A stretch of 64,000 nt of DNA from Phytohabitans houttuyneae (GCF_011764425.1 NZ_BLPF01000004.1:434001-498000), one strand, 5' to 3'; numbered from the stretch's first letter, positions 35,428 to 45,507 are shown. Made by a program: numbers and translations. The notes: a model not told the origin generated them from the letters alone.

Positions 35428-36516
35428 ATGAGCACGGATCGGCTGAGCGGGCTGCTGGACGAGTACGCGGAGCTGGAGAAGCGGCTCGCCGACCCGGCCA
35501 TCCACGCCGACCAGGCCACGGCCCGCCGGGTGGGCCGGCGCTTCGCCGAGCTCTCCCCGCTCTACAAGGCGGCCGGCGAGCTGGAGCAGGCGCGTGCCGA
35601 CCTCACCGCCGCGCGGGAGCTCGTGGCCGAGGACCCCTCGTTCGCCACGGAGGCCGACGCCATCGCGGCCAAGCTGCCGGGCCTGGAGGAGCGGCTCGCC
35701 GAGCTGCTGATCCCGCGCGACCCGCACGACGCCAAGGACGTGATCCTCGAGATCAAGGCGGGCGAGGGCGGCGAGGAGTCGGCACTCTTCGCCGGCGACC
35801 TGCTGCGCATGTTCCAGCGGTACGCGGAGCGGCACGGCTGGCTCACCGAGGTGATCGAGGCCCAGGACTCGGACCTCGGCGGCGTCAAGGACGTCTCGCT
35901 GGCCATCAAGACCAAGGGCGTGCCCGACGGCGGCAACGGGGTGTGGTCGCGGCTGAAGTGGGAGGGCGGCGTACACCGCGTGCAGCGGGTGCCGGTCACC
36001 GAGTCGCAGGGCCGGATCCACACCAGCGCGGCCGGCGTGCTCGTGCTCCCCGAGGCCGAGGAGGTCGACGTCTCGATCGACCCCAATGACCTGCGGATCG
36101 ACGTCTTCCGCTCGTCCGGGCCGGGTGGGCAGTCGGTCAACACGACGGACTCCGCGGTGCGGATCACCCACCTGCCCACCGGCATCGTGGTCTCCTGCCA
36201 GAACGAGAAGAGCCAGCTGCAAAACCGCGAGCAGGCGATGCGGATCCTGCGGGCGCGACTTCTCGCCGCGGCACAGGAGGAGGCCGACTCGGCCGCTTCG
36301 GACGCGCGCCGCTCGCAGGTGCGCACGGTCGACCGCTCGGAGCGGATCCGCACGTACAACTTCCCGCAGAACCGGATCACCGACCACCGGATCGGCTACA
36401 CCGCGTACAACCTCGACCTTGTGCTGGCCGGCGACATGGACGGCGTCCTCGACGCGCTCGCCGAAGCCGACCGCCAGGCCAGGCTCGCCGGTGACACGGA
36501 GCTCAAACGGAGCTAA
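35428..36516 (+). CDS. prfA: Peptide chain release factor 1
   Basis: A 362-residue factor that reads UAA/UAG and triggers peptide release. The catalytic [17 protein letters not shown] holds the GGQ whose Gln is methylated by PrmC, encoded 1.6 kb downstream. An N-terminal helical domain and a central PxT-type recognition region (near [16 protein letters not shown]) are present. Its stop overlaps the stop of the convergent cyclase gene by 3 bases. Confidence 0.97.
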   Translation: MSTDRLSGLLDEYAELEKRLADPAIHADQATARRVGRRFAELSPLYKAAGELEQARADLTAARELVAEDPSFATEADAIAAKLPGLEERLAELLIPRDPHDAKDVILEIKAGEGGEESALFAGDLLRMFQRYAERHGWLTEVIEAQDSDLGGVKDVSLAIKTKGVPDGGNGVWSRLKWEGGVHRVQRVPVTESQGRIHTSAAGVLVLPEAEEVDVSIDPNDLRIDVFRSSGPGGQSVNTTDSAVRITHLPTGIVVSCQNEKSQLQNREQAMRILRARLLAAAQEEADSAASDARRSQVRTVDRSERIRTYNFPQNRITDHRIGYTAYNLDLVLAGDMDGVLDALAEADRQARLAGDTELKRS

Positions 36517-38066
36517 GAGGCCACCGGCTGGGGGCGGGCGCCGGGCTTGGCGCGGAGCATCGCGCGGTCGGCCAGCTCGAACGCGGTGCCCAGCGCCTCG
36601 CGCAGGTTGGCCGACGCGCTGACCTCGGCGAAGCCGACGCTCACGCCCACCGGCGTGCCGGGCACGAGCGACTCCCACTCCTCGGCCTCGACAGCCGCGC
36701 CGATCCGGCGTCCGACCTCGGCCGCCTCGGCCATGCCCGCGCCGGGCAGCACCACCACGAACTCGTCGCCGCCGTACCGCGCGACGAAGTCGCCGCGGCG
36801 CATGACCCTGTTGATGACGCCCGCGATGCGCTGGAGCACGAGGTCGCCGGAGAGGTGACCGTGCGCGGTGTTGACCGCCTTGAAGCCGTCGAGGTCGCAG
36901 ACGCCCACCGTGGCGCGCTCGCCCCGCGCGACCATCGCCGCCACGTAGCGCTCGAGGTGGCGCCGGTTGGCCAGGCCGGTGAGCGGGTCGGTCAGCGCCT
37001 CGTCCTCGTACCGCGAGACGGCGCGGCGCATGTCTTCGTGGTCGAGGCGGGCGGCGATGCCCTCGACGTACACGTCGCGGAGGCGGTCGCTGCGCTGCGC
37101 CGCCAGCCGGAACGCGTGCCGGTCGGCCCGGTGCGCGGCCGCGTGGTCGCCGGCCCGCGCGTACGTGAGGCTGCGCAGCCGGGCGTGCTCCGCCGGCCCC
37201 AGCGTCTCGCTCGACACCGCCACCGTCTCCAGCCGGGTGAGCGCCTCGATCGGGCGCCCCGCCGCCATGGCCAAGCACACCTCGCCGAGCATCCGCAGGT
37301 CGCGGGCGCGCGCGCCGTCACCGCCGTCGGCCAGCAGCCGGGCGGCCTGCCGGGCGGACTCGGGCGGCTCGCCCAGCGCGGCGCGGCGGGCAATCGCGTA
37401 CCCGTACGCCGCGCGGCCGCTCGGCCGGAGCCTGGCCGCGCCGTCGCCGCCCAGAAAGCGCTCCGCGTCGGCGGTGATGTCACGCAGCACGCGCAGGCAG
37501 CCGTCGGTGTCGCCGTTGTGGTCGAGCGCGACCGCGTTGCGCAGCCGGATGCCGGGCGCCGCGAACGTCTCGGGCGTCACGTCCGCCGCCGCCGCGACCT
37601 GGCGCGCCTTTTCGATCGCGCCCAGCGCGTGCCCGTGGAAGCCGAGGTACGAGTACGCCATCGCCAGGTCGTTCCACGCGACGGCGGTGTCCCAGTCGAG
37701 GTCTTCGACAGTGGCCATCGCGCGGGCACTGTGCACGAGGTGGGTCACGCACCGCTCCAGCGCGCCCTGGTGCTGCGCGGCGAGGGCGGCGAGGGCGTGC
37801 AGGTTGCCGAGAAGCAGCGGCTCGCCGATGTCGCGCACCGCGTCGAAGGCCAACTGGACCGCCACGTTGTACTCCGCGGTGCGGCCCAGGTTTATCAAGG
37901 CGGCAACCCGCTGAACGAGGGCGTCCGCGCGGGTGAGCGGGTCGTCGGTGGTGGCGAGAACCCGGTCGAGCAGGACGCACGCCTCCGCCGAGCGGCTGCT
38001 TTCTTGCAGCTTGCGGGCCTTTCGGAGGGTTTCGGCCTGGTCATCGACCCGGTCGAGCCAACTCAC
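36513..38066 (-). CDS. Diguanylate cyclase with N-terminal TPR-like region
   Basis: A 517-residue cytoplasmic protein without membrane segments. Residues 1-340 form TPR-like helices (for example [20 protein letters not shown]). Residues about 350-505 form a GGDEF domain that makes c-di-GMP from two [24 protein letters not shown] and an intact YGGDEF. RRGD five residues upstream fits the inhibitory I-site, so product feedback is expected. There is no EAL domain. It lies antisense between prfA and prmC, which are normally adjacent. Confidence 0.92.
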   Translation of the reverse strand: MSWLDRVDDQAETLRKARKLQESSRSAEACVLLDRVLATTDDPLTRADALVQRVAALINLGRTAEYNVAVQLAFDAVRDIGEPLLLGNLHALAALAAQHQGALERCVTHLVHSARAMATVEDLDWDTAVAWNDLAMAYSYLGFHGHALGAIEKARQVAAAADVTPETFAAPGIRLRNAVALDHNGDTDGCLRVLRDITADAERFLGGDGAARLRPSGRAAYGYAIARRAALGEPPESARQAARLLADGGDGARARDLRMLGEVCLAMAAGRPIEALTRLETVAVSSETLGPAEHARLRSLTYARAGDHAAAHRADRHAFRLAAQRSDRLRDVYVEGIAARLDHEDMRRAVSRYEDEALTDPLTGLANRRHLERYVAAMVARGERATVGVCDLDGFKAVNTAHGHLSGDLVLQRIAGVINRVMRRGDFVARYGGDEFVVVLPGAGMAEAAEVGRRIGAAVEAEEWESLVPGTPVGVSVGFAEVSASANLREALGTAFELADRAMLRAKPGARPQPVAS

Positions 38067-38142
38067 TCAAGCCTCCTAACCCCCGGAAGACCCCGGTGCC
38101 CCCGCGGGCCGTCGCGTCGACCCACTGTCCAATGATTATCTC

Positions 38143-39066
38143 GTGACAGGCCATATGGAACACCCCAGTGAAGGGACGGACCGGACGCGCGCATTGCAAG
38201 CGGTAGCCCGCGCCACAAATCTCCTGTCCAGAGTAGGTATGCCATCAGCAAGAGTCGATGCGGAAATCCTTGCTTCCCATGTGCTCCATGTGACTCGTGG
38301 GCGATTGGCGCTGATAGATGGTTTTACGGCGGATCAGCTCGCGGAGTTCGATGCTCTCGTCGACCGCCGCGCCGCCGGCGAGCCGGTGCAACACCTGGTC
38401 GGGAGCGCCGGCTTCCGGCACCTGGAGCTCGCGGTCGGCCCCGGCGTGTTCGTGCCACGGCCGGAGACCGAGCTGCTGGCCGGCTGGGCGGTCACTTTGA
38501 TAACCCCCGGCGCGACGGTGGTCGATCTCTGTGCGGGCTCGGGGGCGATCGCGCTCGCGGTGGCGAACGAGGTGCCAGGCGTCCGCGTGTACGCGGTCGA
38601 GCGCTCGCCCGCCGCCCTCCCGTGGCTCCGCCGCAACGCCGAGGCGCGCGCGGCAGCCGGTGACACGCCGATCCGGGTGGTCGAGGGCGACGTGACCGAT
38701 CCGGCCGTGCTCGCCGATCTCGACGGCACGGTGGACGCGGTGCTGTGCAACCCGCCCTACGTGCCGGCCGGTGTCGCGGTACCCGCGGACGTGGCCGACC
38801 ACGACCCGTACGACGCGGTCTTCGCCGGCGCGGACGGCCTCGCGGTGATCCGGCCGGTGATCGCGCGGGCCGCGGCGCTGCTCCGCCCGGGTGGGGTTTT
38901 CGGGGTGGAACACGACGATTCGCACGGCACGGCGGTGCCCGCGTTGCTCCGCGCGCACGGGTCGTTCACGGATATCGAAGACCACCAAGATCTCGCTGGC
39001 CGGCCGCGGTACGGCACGGCCGCCCGCTCGCGAGGCGTCGCGAGTGAGCATCGCAGGGAGCGCTAG
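38143..39066 (+). CDS. prmC: Release factor glutamine methyltransferase
   Basis: A 307-residue SAM enzyme that methylates the GGQ Gln of release factors. SAM motif VVDLCAGSGAIALAVA, catalytic CNPPYVP, and N-terminal helical domain (VGMPSARVDAEILASHVL) are all present. The start may be GTG 38143 or ATG 38155. The extended C-terminus after the last strand is Arg/Ser-rich. The codon mix in the first 200 bases is more AT-rich than its neighbours. Confidence 0.95.
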   Translation: MTGHMEHPSEGTDRTRALQAVARATNLLSRVGMPSARVDAEILASHVLHVTRGRLALIDGFTADQLAEFDALVDRRAAGEPVQHLVGSAGFRHLELAVGPGVFVPRPETELLAGWAVTLITPGATVVDLCAGSGAIALAVANEVPGVRVYAVERSPAALPWLRRNAEARAAAGDTPIRVVEGDVTDPAVLADLDGTVDAVLCNPPYVPAGVAVPADVADHDPYDAVFAGADGLAVIRPVIARAAALLRPGGVFGVEHDDSHGTAVPALLRAHGSFTDIEDHQDLAGRPRYGTAARSRGVASEHRRER

Positions 39067-39182
39067 CGACCAAGCCGGGACTCCCCGCGGAGGTGTGGAG
39101 CGAAGCGGAGCGCCTTCGTGGGATGGCAGCAGCGGAGCGAGCGGGAAGCCGAGTCATGAAGCATGGCAGACTGCACACCGTG

Positions 39183-39836
39183 ATGCTCTTTGACTGCCGG
39201 TCGGTGGCCGACCGCGACCGAGGCATCGCCGCGGCGATCGAGGCGGTCAAAAACGGCGAGCTGGTCGTGCTCCCGACGGACACGGTCTACGGGATCGGCG
39301 CGGACGCGTTCACGCCGTACGCGGTGACCGCCCTGCGCGATGCCAAGGGTCCCGATCCGCAGGCGCCCCCGCCGGTGCTTGTCGGCTCCCGCCACGTGCT
39401 CGACGGCTTGGTCTTCATGCTGCCCAAGCTGGCTCGCGACCTGGCCGACGCGTTCTGGCCGGGCGCTCTCACGATCATCGTGGAGCACGCGCCGAGCCTC
39501 CAGTGGGACCTCGGCGAGACCGGCGGCGCGGTCGCGGTGCGGATGCCGCTGCACCCGGTGGCGCTGGAGGTGCTCCGCGAGACCGGCCCGATGGCCGTCT
39601 CCTCGGCCAACAAGATCGGCCAGCCCGCGGCGAAGACCGCTGAAGAGGCCCGCGAGCAGCTCGGCTACGCCGTGCGGATCTACCTGGAGGCGGGCGCCTC
39701 GGTCGACCCGGAGCCCAGCTCGATCGTCGACCTGACCGGCGACGTGCCGCGGCTGCTCCGCGCCGGCGCGATCCCGCTCGAAAAGATCCGCGACGTCGTG
39801 CCGGAGATCGTCGGCCCGGCAGAGACTGGCGCCTGA
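39183..39836 (+). CDS. tsaC: Threonylcarbamoyl-AMP synthase (Sua5/YrdC)
   Basis: A 217-residue enzyme making threonylcarbamoyl-AMP for the tRNA t6A modification. It has the YrdC signatures VLPTDTVYGIGADAF, VRMPLHPVALEVL and MAVSSANKIGQPAA. The start is chosen at ATG 39183 (MLFDCRSVADRDRGI), with GTG 39180 and ATG 39156 also in frame. It follows prmC, as in many actinobacteria. The 116-base gap before it carries GTGGAGCGAAGCGGAGCG at 39095, shared with 25843. Confidence 0.95.
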   Translation: MLFDCRSVADRDRGIAAAIEAVKNGELVVLPTDTVYGIGADAFTPYAVTALRDAKGPDPQAPPPVLVGSRHVLDGLVFMLPKLARDLADAFWPGALTIIVEHAPSLQWDLGETGGAVAVRMPLHPVALEVLRETGPMAVSSANKIGQPAAKTAEEAREQLGYAVRIYLEAGASVDPEPSSIVDLTGDVPRLLRAGAIPLEKIRDVVPEIVGPAETGA

Positions 39837-39837
39837 C

Positions 39838-40458
39838 GTGCCGCCGTTCACCGTCCTGCATGTGTGCATGGGCAACATCTGCCGTTCACCGATGGCCGAG
39901 CGGCTGCTCGACCGCGCCGTCCGGGAGCGGCTGGCCAAGGCGGGCACGGTGCCGCCGGCCGAGGAGCTGCTGCACAGCCACAGCGCCGGCACCGGCGGCT
40001 GGCACGCCGGCGAGGAGATGAACCCGCCGGCCGCGCGCCAGGTGCGGGCCCGCGGTGGCGATCCCGCCGGGTTCGTCGCGCGCAAGCTGCGATCGGACCA
40101 GATCGACGCCGCCGACCTCGTCCTCACGGCGACGGCAGACCAGCAGGAGTACGTGGTGGCGCTGCGCCCCGACGCGGCCGCGCGCACGTTCGTGCTGGGC
40201 GAGTTCGGGCGCCTGCTCGGCACCGTCGACCTGTCGACCCTGCCGCCTTCGGGGCCCACGCCCGACGCCGTGTACAACCGGGGTGTGGCGCTGGTCGAAG
40301 CGGTCAACGCCGCACGCGGCAGCACCTCGCCGACGGCCGCCGACGACCTCGACGACCCGTGGGGCCGCGGCGACCAGGCGTTCACCCGGGTGGCTGACGA
40401 GATCGAGGACACGCTCGACCCGCTCGCCCGCGCGCTCATGCCAGAGCCGGCCGCCTGA
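39838..40458 (+). CDS. Low-molecular-weight protein tyrosine phosphatase-like
   Basis: A 206-residue protein with the P-loop CMGNICRSPMAE (C-x5-R-S) near residue 10 and the acid-loop motif DDPWGRG near 178. The phosphatase fold carries a 30-40 residue insert compared with the 150-residue standard. It starts 1 base after the Sua5 stop and probably dephosphorylates protein tyrosine or arginine. The partner kinase is not in the window. Confidence 0.88.
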   Translation: MPPFTVLHVCMGNICRSPMAERLLDRAVRERLAKAGTVPPAEELLHSHSAGTGGWHAGEEMNPPAARQVRARGGDPAGFVARKLRSDQIDAADLVLTATADQQEYVVALRPDAAARTFVLGEFGRLLGTVDLSTLPPSGPTPDAVYNRGVALVEAVNAARGSTSPTAADDLDDPWGRGDQAFTRVADEIEDTLDPLARALMPEPAA

Positions 40459-40474
40459 GCTTAGGCTCCTTCGA

Positions 40475-41134
40475 ATGCAGCAGCGGTTCAACTTCCTCGC
40501 CCCCGCCACGCAGTCCGGACTGCTCCGGCTCGGCGACGCAGAGTTCGTGGCCGGGCGGCTGCGCGACGGCGGGCTCGCGGTGCTCCCCACCGAGACCGGG
40601 TACATGCTGGCGGCGCTGGCCACATCACTGCCCGCGCTGCGGGCGGCGTTCGACGTCAAGGAGCGCGACTACGCGCACGCCATGCACGTGGCCTGCGCGT
40701 CGATCGGCATGGCCGCCCGGTACGCGCGGCTGTCGGCGGACGCCCGCCGGCTGATGGGCGCGTTCACGCCGGGGCCGCTGACGGTCGTGGCGCAGCAGAC
40801 GGGCGCGCTGCCGGACGAGATGGTCACGCTGGGCGGGACGGTGGGGATCAGGGTGCCTGACCACCCGGCCACGCTGCAGGTGATCGCCACGCTCGACGCG
40901 CCGATCACCGCGACGAGCCTCAACCGCTCCGGCGAGGAGACCCGCCCGTTCGACCGTGACCTGCTCGAAGAGCTGCCGTGGGGCGATGCGCACGACATAC
41001 CGGTGGTCGAGGACAAGGCGGCCGTCAGGTACGCGGCCGCCTCGACGCTGGTACGCCTGACCGGGCCGGCGCCCGAGGTGCTCCGCCAGGGGCCGATCAC
41101 CGCGGACCAGATCGCCGCCGCGCTTGAACGGTAG
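40475..41134 (+). CDS. Second Sua5/YrdC-domain protein
   Basis: A 219-residue YrdC-fold protein, more diverged than the first: LAVLPTETGYMLAALA, FTPGPLTVVAQQTGAL, VGIRVPDHPA, ITATSLNRSGEE. The KxR and SxN signatures are largely retained, so RNA or nucleotide binding is likely, but its role alongside the canonical copy is unknown. TAGGCT ends seven bases before the ATG, which fits a leaderless promoter. Confidence 0.8.
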   Translation: MQQRFNFLAPATQSGLLRLGDAEFVAGRLRDGGLAVLPTETGYMLAALATSLPALRAAFDVKERDYAHAMHVACASIGMAARYARLSADARRLMGAFTPGPLTVVAQQTGALPDEMVTLGGTVGIRVPDHPATLQVIATLDAPITATSLNRSGEETRPFDRDLLEELPWGDAHDIPVVEDKAAVRYAAASTLVRLTGPAPEVLRQGPITADQIAAALER

Positions 41135-41159
41135 GGCGCCCGGCTACGTACCCCAGCCC

Positions 41160-42002
41160 GTGAAGGTGCTCTCCGCGCTCGCCGCGGCAGCGGTGGTGAT
41201 CCTGGCCGTCCCGCAGGCCGCTCAGGCGCACGGCGCGCTCACCAGCCCGGTGAGCCGGCTGGCCGCGTGCGGCACCGAGGGTGCGAGCGCCGCCTCGGCG
41301 GCCTGCCGTGCGGCCCTCGCGGAGAGCGGCCGCGAGCAGTGGCGTGACTGGGACAACCTGCGCCTGCCCGGTGTCGAGGGGCGGGATCGCGAGGTGATCC
41401 CGGACGGCAAGCTGTGCAGCGCGGGCATCGAGCGGTACGCGGGGCTGGACCTTGCCCGCGCCGACTGGCCGGCGACGCGGCTGACCTCGGGCGCGAGCTT
41501 CGCGTTCGCGTACCGGAGCACGATCCGCCACGAGGGCGCGTTCAAGCTCTACGTCACCCGCGACGGCTACGACCCGAAGCGGCCGCTGGCCTGGTCCGAC
41601 GTGGAGAGCAAGCCGTTCCTGTCGGTCGAGGACCCAGCGTTCCGTGACGGTGCGTACCGGATGAAGGGCGCGCTTCCGGCCAACAAGAGCGGACGCCACC
41701 TGATCTACACGATCTGGCAGAATTCGAGCACTCCGGACACGTACTACTCGTGTTCCGATGTGATCTTCGCCAAGCCGGCGGCCAAGCCCGCGAAGGCCGC
41801 GGAGGCCACCAAGCCCGCGCCGGAGCCCGCCGCCGCGCCGGCCAGCGAGGCACCACCCGCGACGGAGGCGCCCGCCCCACCCGCCGCTCGGCCGGAGCCC
41901 GTCTCCAGCACGAGCGCGCTCCCGCTGATCGGCGGCGGCGCGGCGGTGATCGTCGTGCTCGGCGCCCTTTTCGCGGTGTTCCTGCGACGGATGCGCCGCT
42001 GA
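41160..42002 (+). CDS. AA10 lytic polysaccharide monooxygenase with C-terminal membrane anchor
   Basis: A 280-residue copper oxidase acting on chitin or cellulose outside the cell. The signal peptide ends AQA and the mature protein begins with His24 (HGALTSPVSR), the N-terminal copper-brace His. The second His (IRHEGAFKLYV) and aromatic-rich TIWQNSS..DTYYSCSDV fit AA10. A Pro/Ala/Glu linker (about 200-245) precedes LPLIGGG, a membrane segment and RRMRR, so the enzyme is held at the surface. Its copper supply is not obvious here, though DUF305 lies 28 kb away. GTG 41160 is preferred over an upstream TTG. Confidence 0.85.
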   Translation: MKVLSALAAAAVVILAVPQAAQAHGALTSPVSRLAACGTEGASAASAACRAALAESGREQWRDWDNLRLPGVEGRDREVIPDGKLCSAGIERYAGLDLARADWPATRLTSGASFAFAYRSTIRHEGAFKLYVTRDGYDPKRPLAWSDVESKPFLSVEDPAFRDGAYRMKGALPANKSGRHLIYTIWQNSSTPDTYYSCSDVIFAKPAAKPAKAAEATKPAPEPAAAPASEAPPATEAPAPPAARPEPVSSTSALPLIGGGAAVIVVLGALFAVFLRRMRR

Positions 42003-42065
42003 GAGTTACCTGACAATCCGCCCCAGACGTGGTTTACCCAGGCTCTGGACGGCAAGTCTTGGCGG

Positions 42066-44150
42066 GTGCGTGTCCGGTCTCTGCTGTCCAAGTTTCTGAC
42101 CCTCGTCCTCTGCGGTGTGCTCGCCGGCCTTGCCGTCGCCGCAGCCGTCTTCCCGGCCAACGCGGTGTTCGCGCTGACCGCGAAGTCCGCCAGCGACGCG
42201 TTCCTGGACCTGCCGAGCGACCTGAAGACACCGCCGCCCGCGCAGCGCTCGTACCTCTACGCCAACGACGGCAAGACGCTGATCACCAGCTTCTACGACG
42301 TCAACCGCGAGGACGTGCCCCTAGACGACGTGGCACCGGCGATGCAGCAGGCGATCGTGGCGGCGGAGGACGCCCGCTTCTTCGAGCACGGCGGCGTCGA
42401 CCTGCGCAGCGTCATCCGCGCGTTCGTGGCCAACGGCACCGGCGGCAAGGTCGAGCAGGGCGCGTCGACGCTGACGATGCAGTACGTCCGGAACGTCCTC
42501 AAGACCGACCCCGGCCTCACCCCGCAGCAGCGCGAGGAGGCCACCGCCGACACCGCCGGCCGCAAGCTGCAGGAGATGCGGTACGCGGTCGCGCTCGAGC
42601 AGGAGCTCTCCAAGCAGGAGATCCTCAGCCGCTACCTGAACATCGCCTACTTCGGCGCCGGTGCGTACGGCATCGCCGCGGCAAGCGAGCGCTACTTCGA
42701 CAAGGAGCCGGCAAAGCTGACGCTCGCCGAGTCGGCACTGCTGGCCGGTCTGGTGCAGTCGCCCGACGGCGACAGCCCGATCGGCGGCGACAAGGAGCGG
42801 GCGCTGTCGCGCCGGGCGTACGTGCTGGACTCGATGGCGCGCACCGGAAAGATCACCCCCGCGCAGGCCGCCAAGGCGAAGGCCGAGCCGCTCCGCCTCA
42901 AGCCGACCGAGCTGCCCAGCGGCTGTACCGCGTCGAGCAACAACAGCTGGGGCTTCTTCTGCGACTACGTGAAGCAGTGGTGGATGGCCCAACCGGAGTT
43001 CGGCGCGACGCCGCAGGAACGCGAGCGCAACCTGCTGCAGGGCGGGTACAGCGTGGTCACCTCGCTCGACCCGGACATCCAGAAGTCGGCACAGAGCAAC
43101 GTGCTGGAGGTGTACGGGTACGGCAACGACCGCGCCGCGCCGATGGCCGTCGTGCAACCGGGCACCGGGCGTGTGCTCGCAATGGCCGTCAACCGTCACT
43201 ACAGCCTCGATGACACCACCAACCAGTTGGTGGCCGGCGGTGGCGCGATCGACGGCTACCAGGCCGGCTCGACGTTCAAGCTGTTCACGATGCTCGCGGC
43301 ACTGGAGTCGGGGCGGAGCCTGGACACCGGCTTCGACGCGCCGGCCCGCTTCGTCTCCCAGTACCCGGCAAGCGGCGAGGGCAGCTGTGACGGCAAGTGG
43401 TGCCCGAGCAACGCCAACCCGTCGTGGATGGATGGCCACCGCACGATGTGGACCGGCTTCGGCCGCTCGGTCAACACGTACTTCGTGTGGCTGGAGCAGC
43501 AGGTCGGCGCCGACAAGGTGGTCGAGATGGCGCAGCGGCTGGGCATCACGTTCCGGGCCGACAGCGACGCGAACTTCGCCAAGGAGAACGCGGCCGGCTG
43601 GGGCTCGTTCACGCTCGGCGTCGCGGCCACCACGCCGCTGGACCTGGCCAACGCGTACGCGACTGTGGCCGCCGAGGGCGTGCACTGCCAGCCGACCCCG
43701 GTGCTGTCGATCACCGACCCGTCCGGCAAGAAGGTGGCCGCCGGCGACCCGAAGTGCGAGCGGGTGCTGAGCGAGGACGTGGCCCGCGCGGCCACCGACG
43801 CGGCCCGCTGCCCCGTGGGTGACCAGTCCGCTTACGGCCGCTGCGACGGCGGTACCGCCGAACAGGTCTCGCAGATCCTGGGCGGGCGGCCGGTCGCGGG
43901 CAAGACCGGTACCTCGGAGGACGCCTCGACCGAGTCGTTCGTCGGGTTCACCCCGCAGCTCGCGGTCGCCTCGATCGCCGCCAACCCCGACGACCCGCGC
44001 GACCACGTGGGGTCGGCGATCCAGCGGGACGTGATCGTGGCGGTGGCCCGCACGATGGCCTCGGCGCTGTCCGGGCAGCCGCGGGAGGACTTCAGCCCTC
44101 CGGGTACCGGCATCGCCTTCGGGCCGGACGGCCGGAGAGGCCCTGAATAG
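42066..44150 (+). CDS. Class A penicillin-binding protein
   Basis: A 694-residue bifunctional peptidoglycan synthase: one N-terminal membrane anchor (about 11-31), a GT51 glycosyltransferase (AAEDARFFEHGGVDLRSV; QGASTLTMQYVRN), then a transpeptidase with GSTFKLF (active Ser, about 400), SVN and KTGTSE. The C-terminus is short and lacks PASTA repeats. GTG start. The glyA leader ORF follows 9 bases later. Confidence 0.93.
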   Translation: MRVRSLLSKFLTLVLCGVLAGLAVAAAVFPANAVFALTAKSASDAFLDLPSDLKTPPPAQRSYLYANDGKTLITSFYDVNREDVPLDDVAPAMQQAIVAAEDARFFEHGGVDLRSVIRAFVANGTGGKVEQGASTLTMQYVRNVLKTDPGLTPQQREEATADTAGRKLQEMRYAVALEQELSKQEILSRYLNIAYFGAGAYGIAAASERYFDKEPAKLTLAESALLAGLVQSPDGDSPIGGDKERALSRRAYVLDSMARTGKITPAQAAKAKAEPLRLKPTELPSGCTASSNNSWGFFCDYVKQWWMAQPEFGATPQERERNLLQGGYSVVTSLDPDIQKSAQSNVLEVYGYGNDRAAPMAVVQPGTGRVLAMAVNRHYSLDDTTNQLVAGGGAIDGYQAGSTFKLFTMLAALESGRSLDTGFDAPARFVSQYPASGEGSCDGKWCPSNANPSWMDGHRTMWTGFGRSVNTYFVWLEQQVGADKVVEMAQRLGITFRADSDANFAKENAAGWGSFTLGVAATTPLDLANAYATVAAEGVHCQPTPVLSITDPSGKKVAAGDPKCERVLSEDVARAATDAARCPVGDQSAYGRCDGGTAEQVSQILGGRPVAGKTGTSEDASTESFVGFTPQLAVASIAANPDDPRDHVGSAIQRDVIVAVARTMASALSGQPREDFSPPGTGIAFGPDGRRGPE

Positions 44151-44159
44151 ACTGATTCA

Positions 44160-44243
44160 ATGAGCGAGCGGAGCGAGCGAATCATCAGGCACAGCCCGTG
44201 GGGAGTCTCGTGCCCGCCCGCAGCGAAGCGAGGACGGGCATGA
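44160..44243 (+). CDS. Leader ORF, MSER-type, overlapping the glyA start
   Basis: 27 codons, [12 protein letters not shown] to PPAAKRGRA, whose TGA overlaps the glyA ATG as ATGA. It matches the leader before DUF3105 in both ends and in the overlap. The AGCGAGCG repeat in its first codons accounts for the extra SER. Confidence 0.55.
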   Translation: MSERSERIIRHSPWGVSCPPAAKRGRA

Positions 44244-45507
44244 GCGCGTTTTGGGGGCCCGACTTCAGTGCGCTCGAGGCCACCGACCCGGAGATCGCCG
44301 CGGTCGTGCTCGGTGAGCTCGACCGGGTGCGCGGCGGGCTCCAGCTCATCGCGAGCGAAAACCTCACTTCGCCCGCGGTCCTCGCCGCGCTCGGCTCCAC
44401 GCTGACGAACAAGTACGCGGAGGGCTACCCCGGCCGGCGCTACTACGGCGGATGTGCCGAGGTCGACAAGGCCGAGGAGATCGGCATCACACGGGCCAAG
44501 GAGCTTTTTGGCGCCGACCACGCCAACCTCCAGCCGCACAGCGGGGCCAGCGCCAACCTCGCGGCGTACGCGGCGCTGCTCCAGCCGGGCGACACCGTGC
44601 TCGCGATGGACCTGCCGCACGGCGGCCACCTGACCCACGGCAGCAAGGTGAACTTCTCCGGGAAGTGGTTCTCCACCGTCGGGTACACGGTGCGCAAGGA
44701 CAACGAGCTGATCGACTACGACGAGGTGCGCGACCTCGCGCTGGCCCACCGGCCGAAGATGGTCATCTGCGGCGCCACCGCGTACCCGCGGCTCATCGAC
44801 TTCGCCAAGTTCCGGGAGATCGCGGACGAGGTCGGCGCGTACCTGCTGGTCGACGCCGCCCACTTCATCGGGCTGGTCGCGGGCAAGGCGATCCCGTCGC
44901 CGGTGCCGCACGCCGACGTCGTGACCTTCACCACCCACAAGGTCCTGCGCGGCCCGCGCGGCGGCATGATCCTGTGCCGCGCCGGGCTCGCCGAGCGGAT
45001 CGACAAGGCGGTCTTCCCATTCACCCAGGGTGGGCCGCTGATGCACGCCGTCGCCGCCAAGGCCGTCGCCCTCCGCGAGGCGTCGCTGCCCGACTTCCAG
45101 GGGTACGCGTCACAAGTGGTCAAGAACGCCCAGGCGCTCGCCGCCGGGCTGGCAGCCGAGGAGATGCGCCCCGTCTCCGGTGGCACCGACACCCATCTGG
45201 CGCTGATCGACCTGCGTGACGTGGGCGTCACCGGGCGGGAGGCGGAGGAGCGGTGCGACGCCGCGGCCATCACACTCAACAAGAACGCGATCCCGTACGA
45301 CCCGCAGAAGCCGATGGTGGCGTCCGGGATCCGGGTGGGCACACCGAGCGTCACCACACAAGGCATGCGGGAGGCGGAGATGCGGCAGGTCGCCGGGCTG
45401 ATCGCCAAGGCGGTGCGCGCCGACCCGGCGACGGGGAGAAGGCGCTCCGCGACGTCCGCACCGAGGTCACCGATCTGGTGCACGCCTTTCCGGCGTACCC
45501 CCGATGA
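44240..45507 (+). CDS. glyA: Serine hydroxymethyltransferase (one frameshift near the 3' end)
   Basis: Interconverts serine and glycine with tetrahydrofolate and PLP. It has [36 protein letters not shown] and the PLP Lys in [14 protein letters not shown]. At 45433-45436 GGGG must be GGGGG for the protein to end [15 protein letters not shown] and stop at 45505-45507. As written, it runs on into an unrelated frame. The stop shares ATGA with the next gene. Essential one-carbon supply again favours a sequence error. Confidence 0.93.

Noticed and set aside
44151-44239. Glycine riboswitch before glyA
   Set aside because: Only 89 bases separate the genes and they are filled by the MSER leader ORF. 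No tandem aptamer features.
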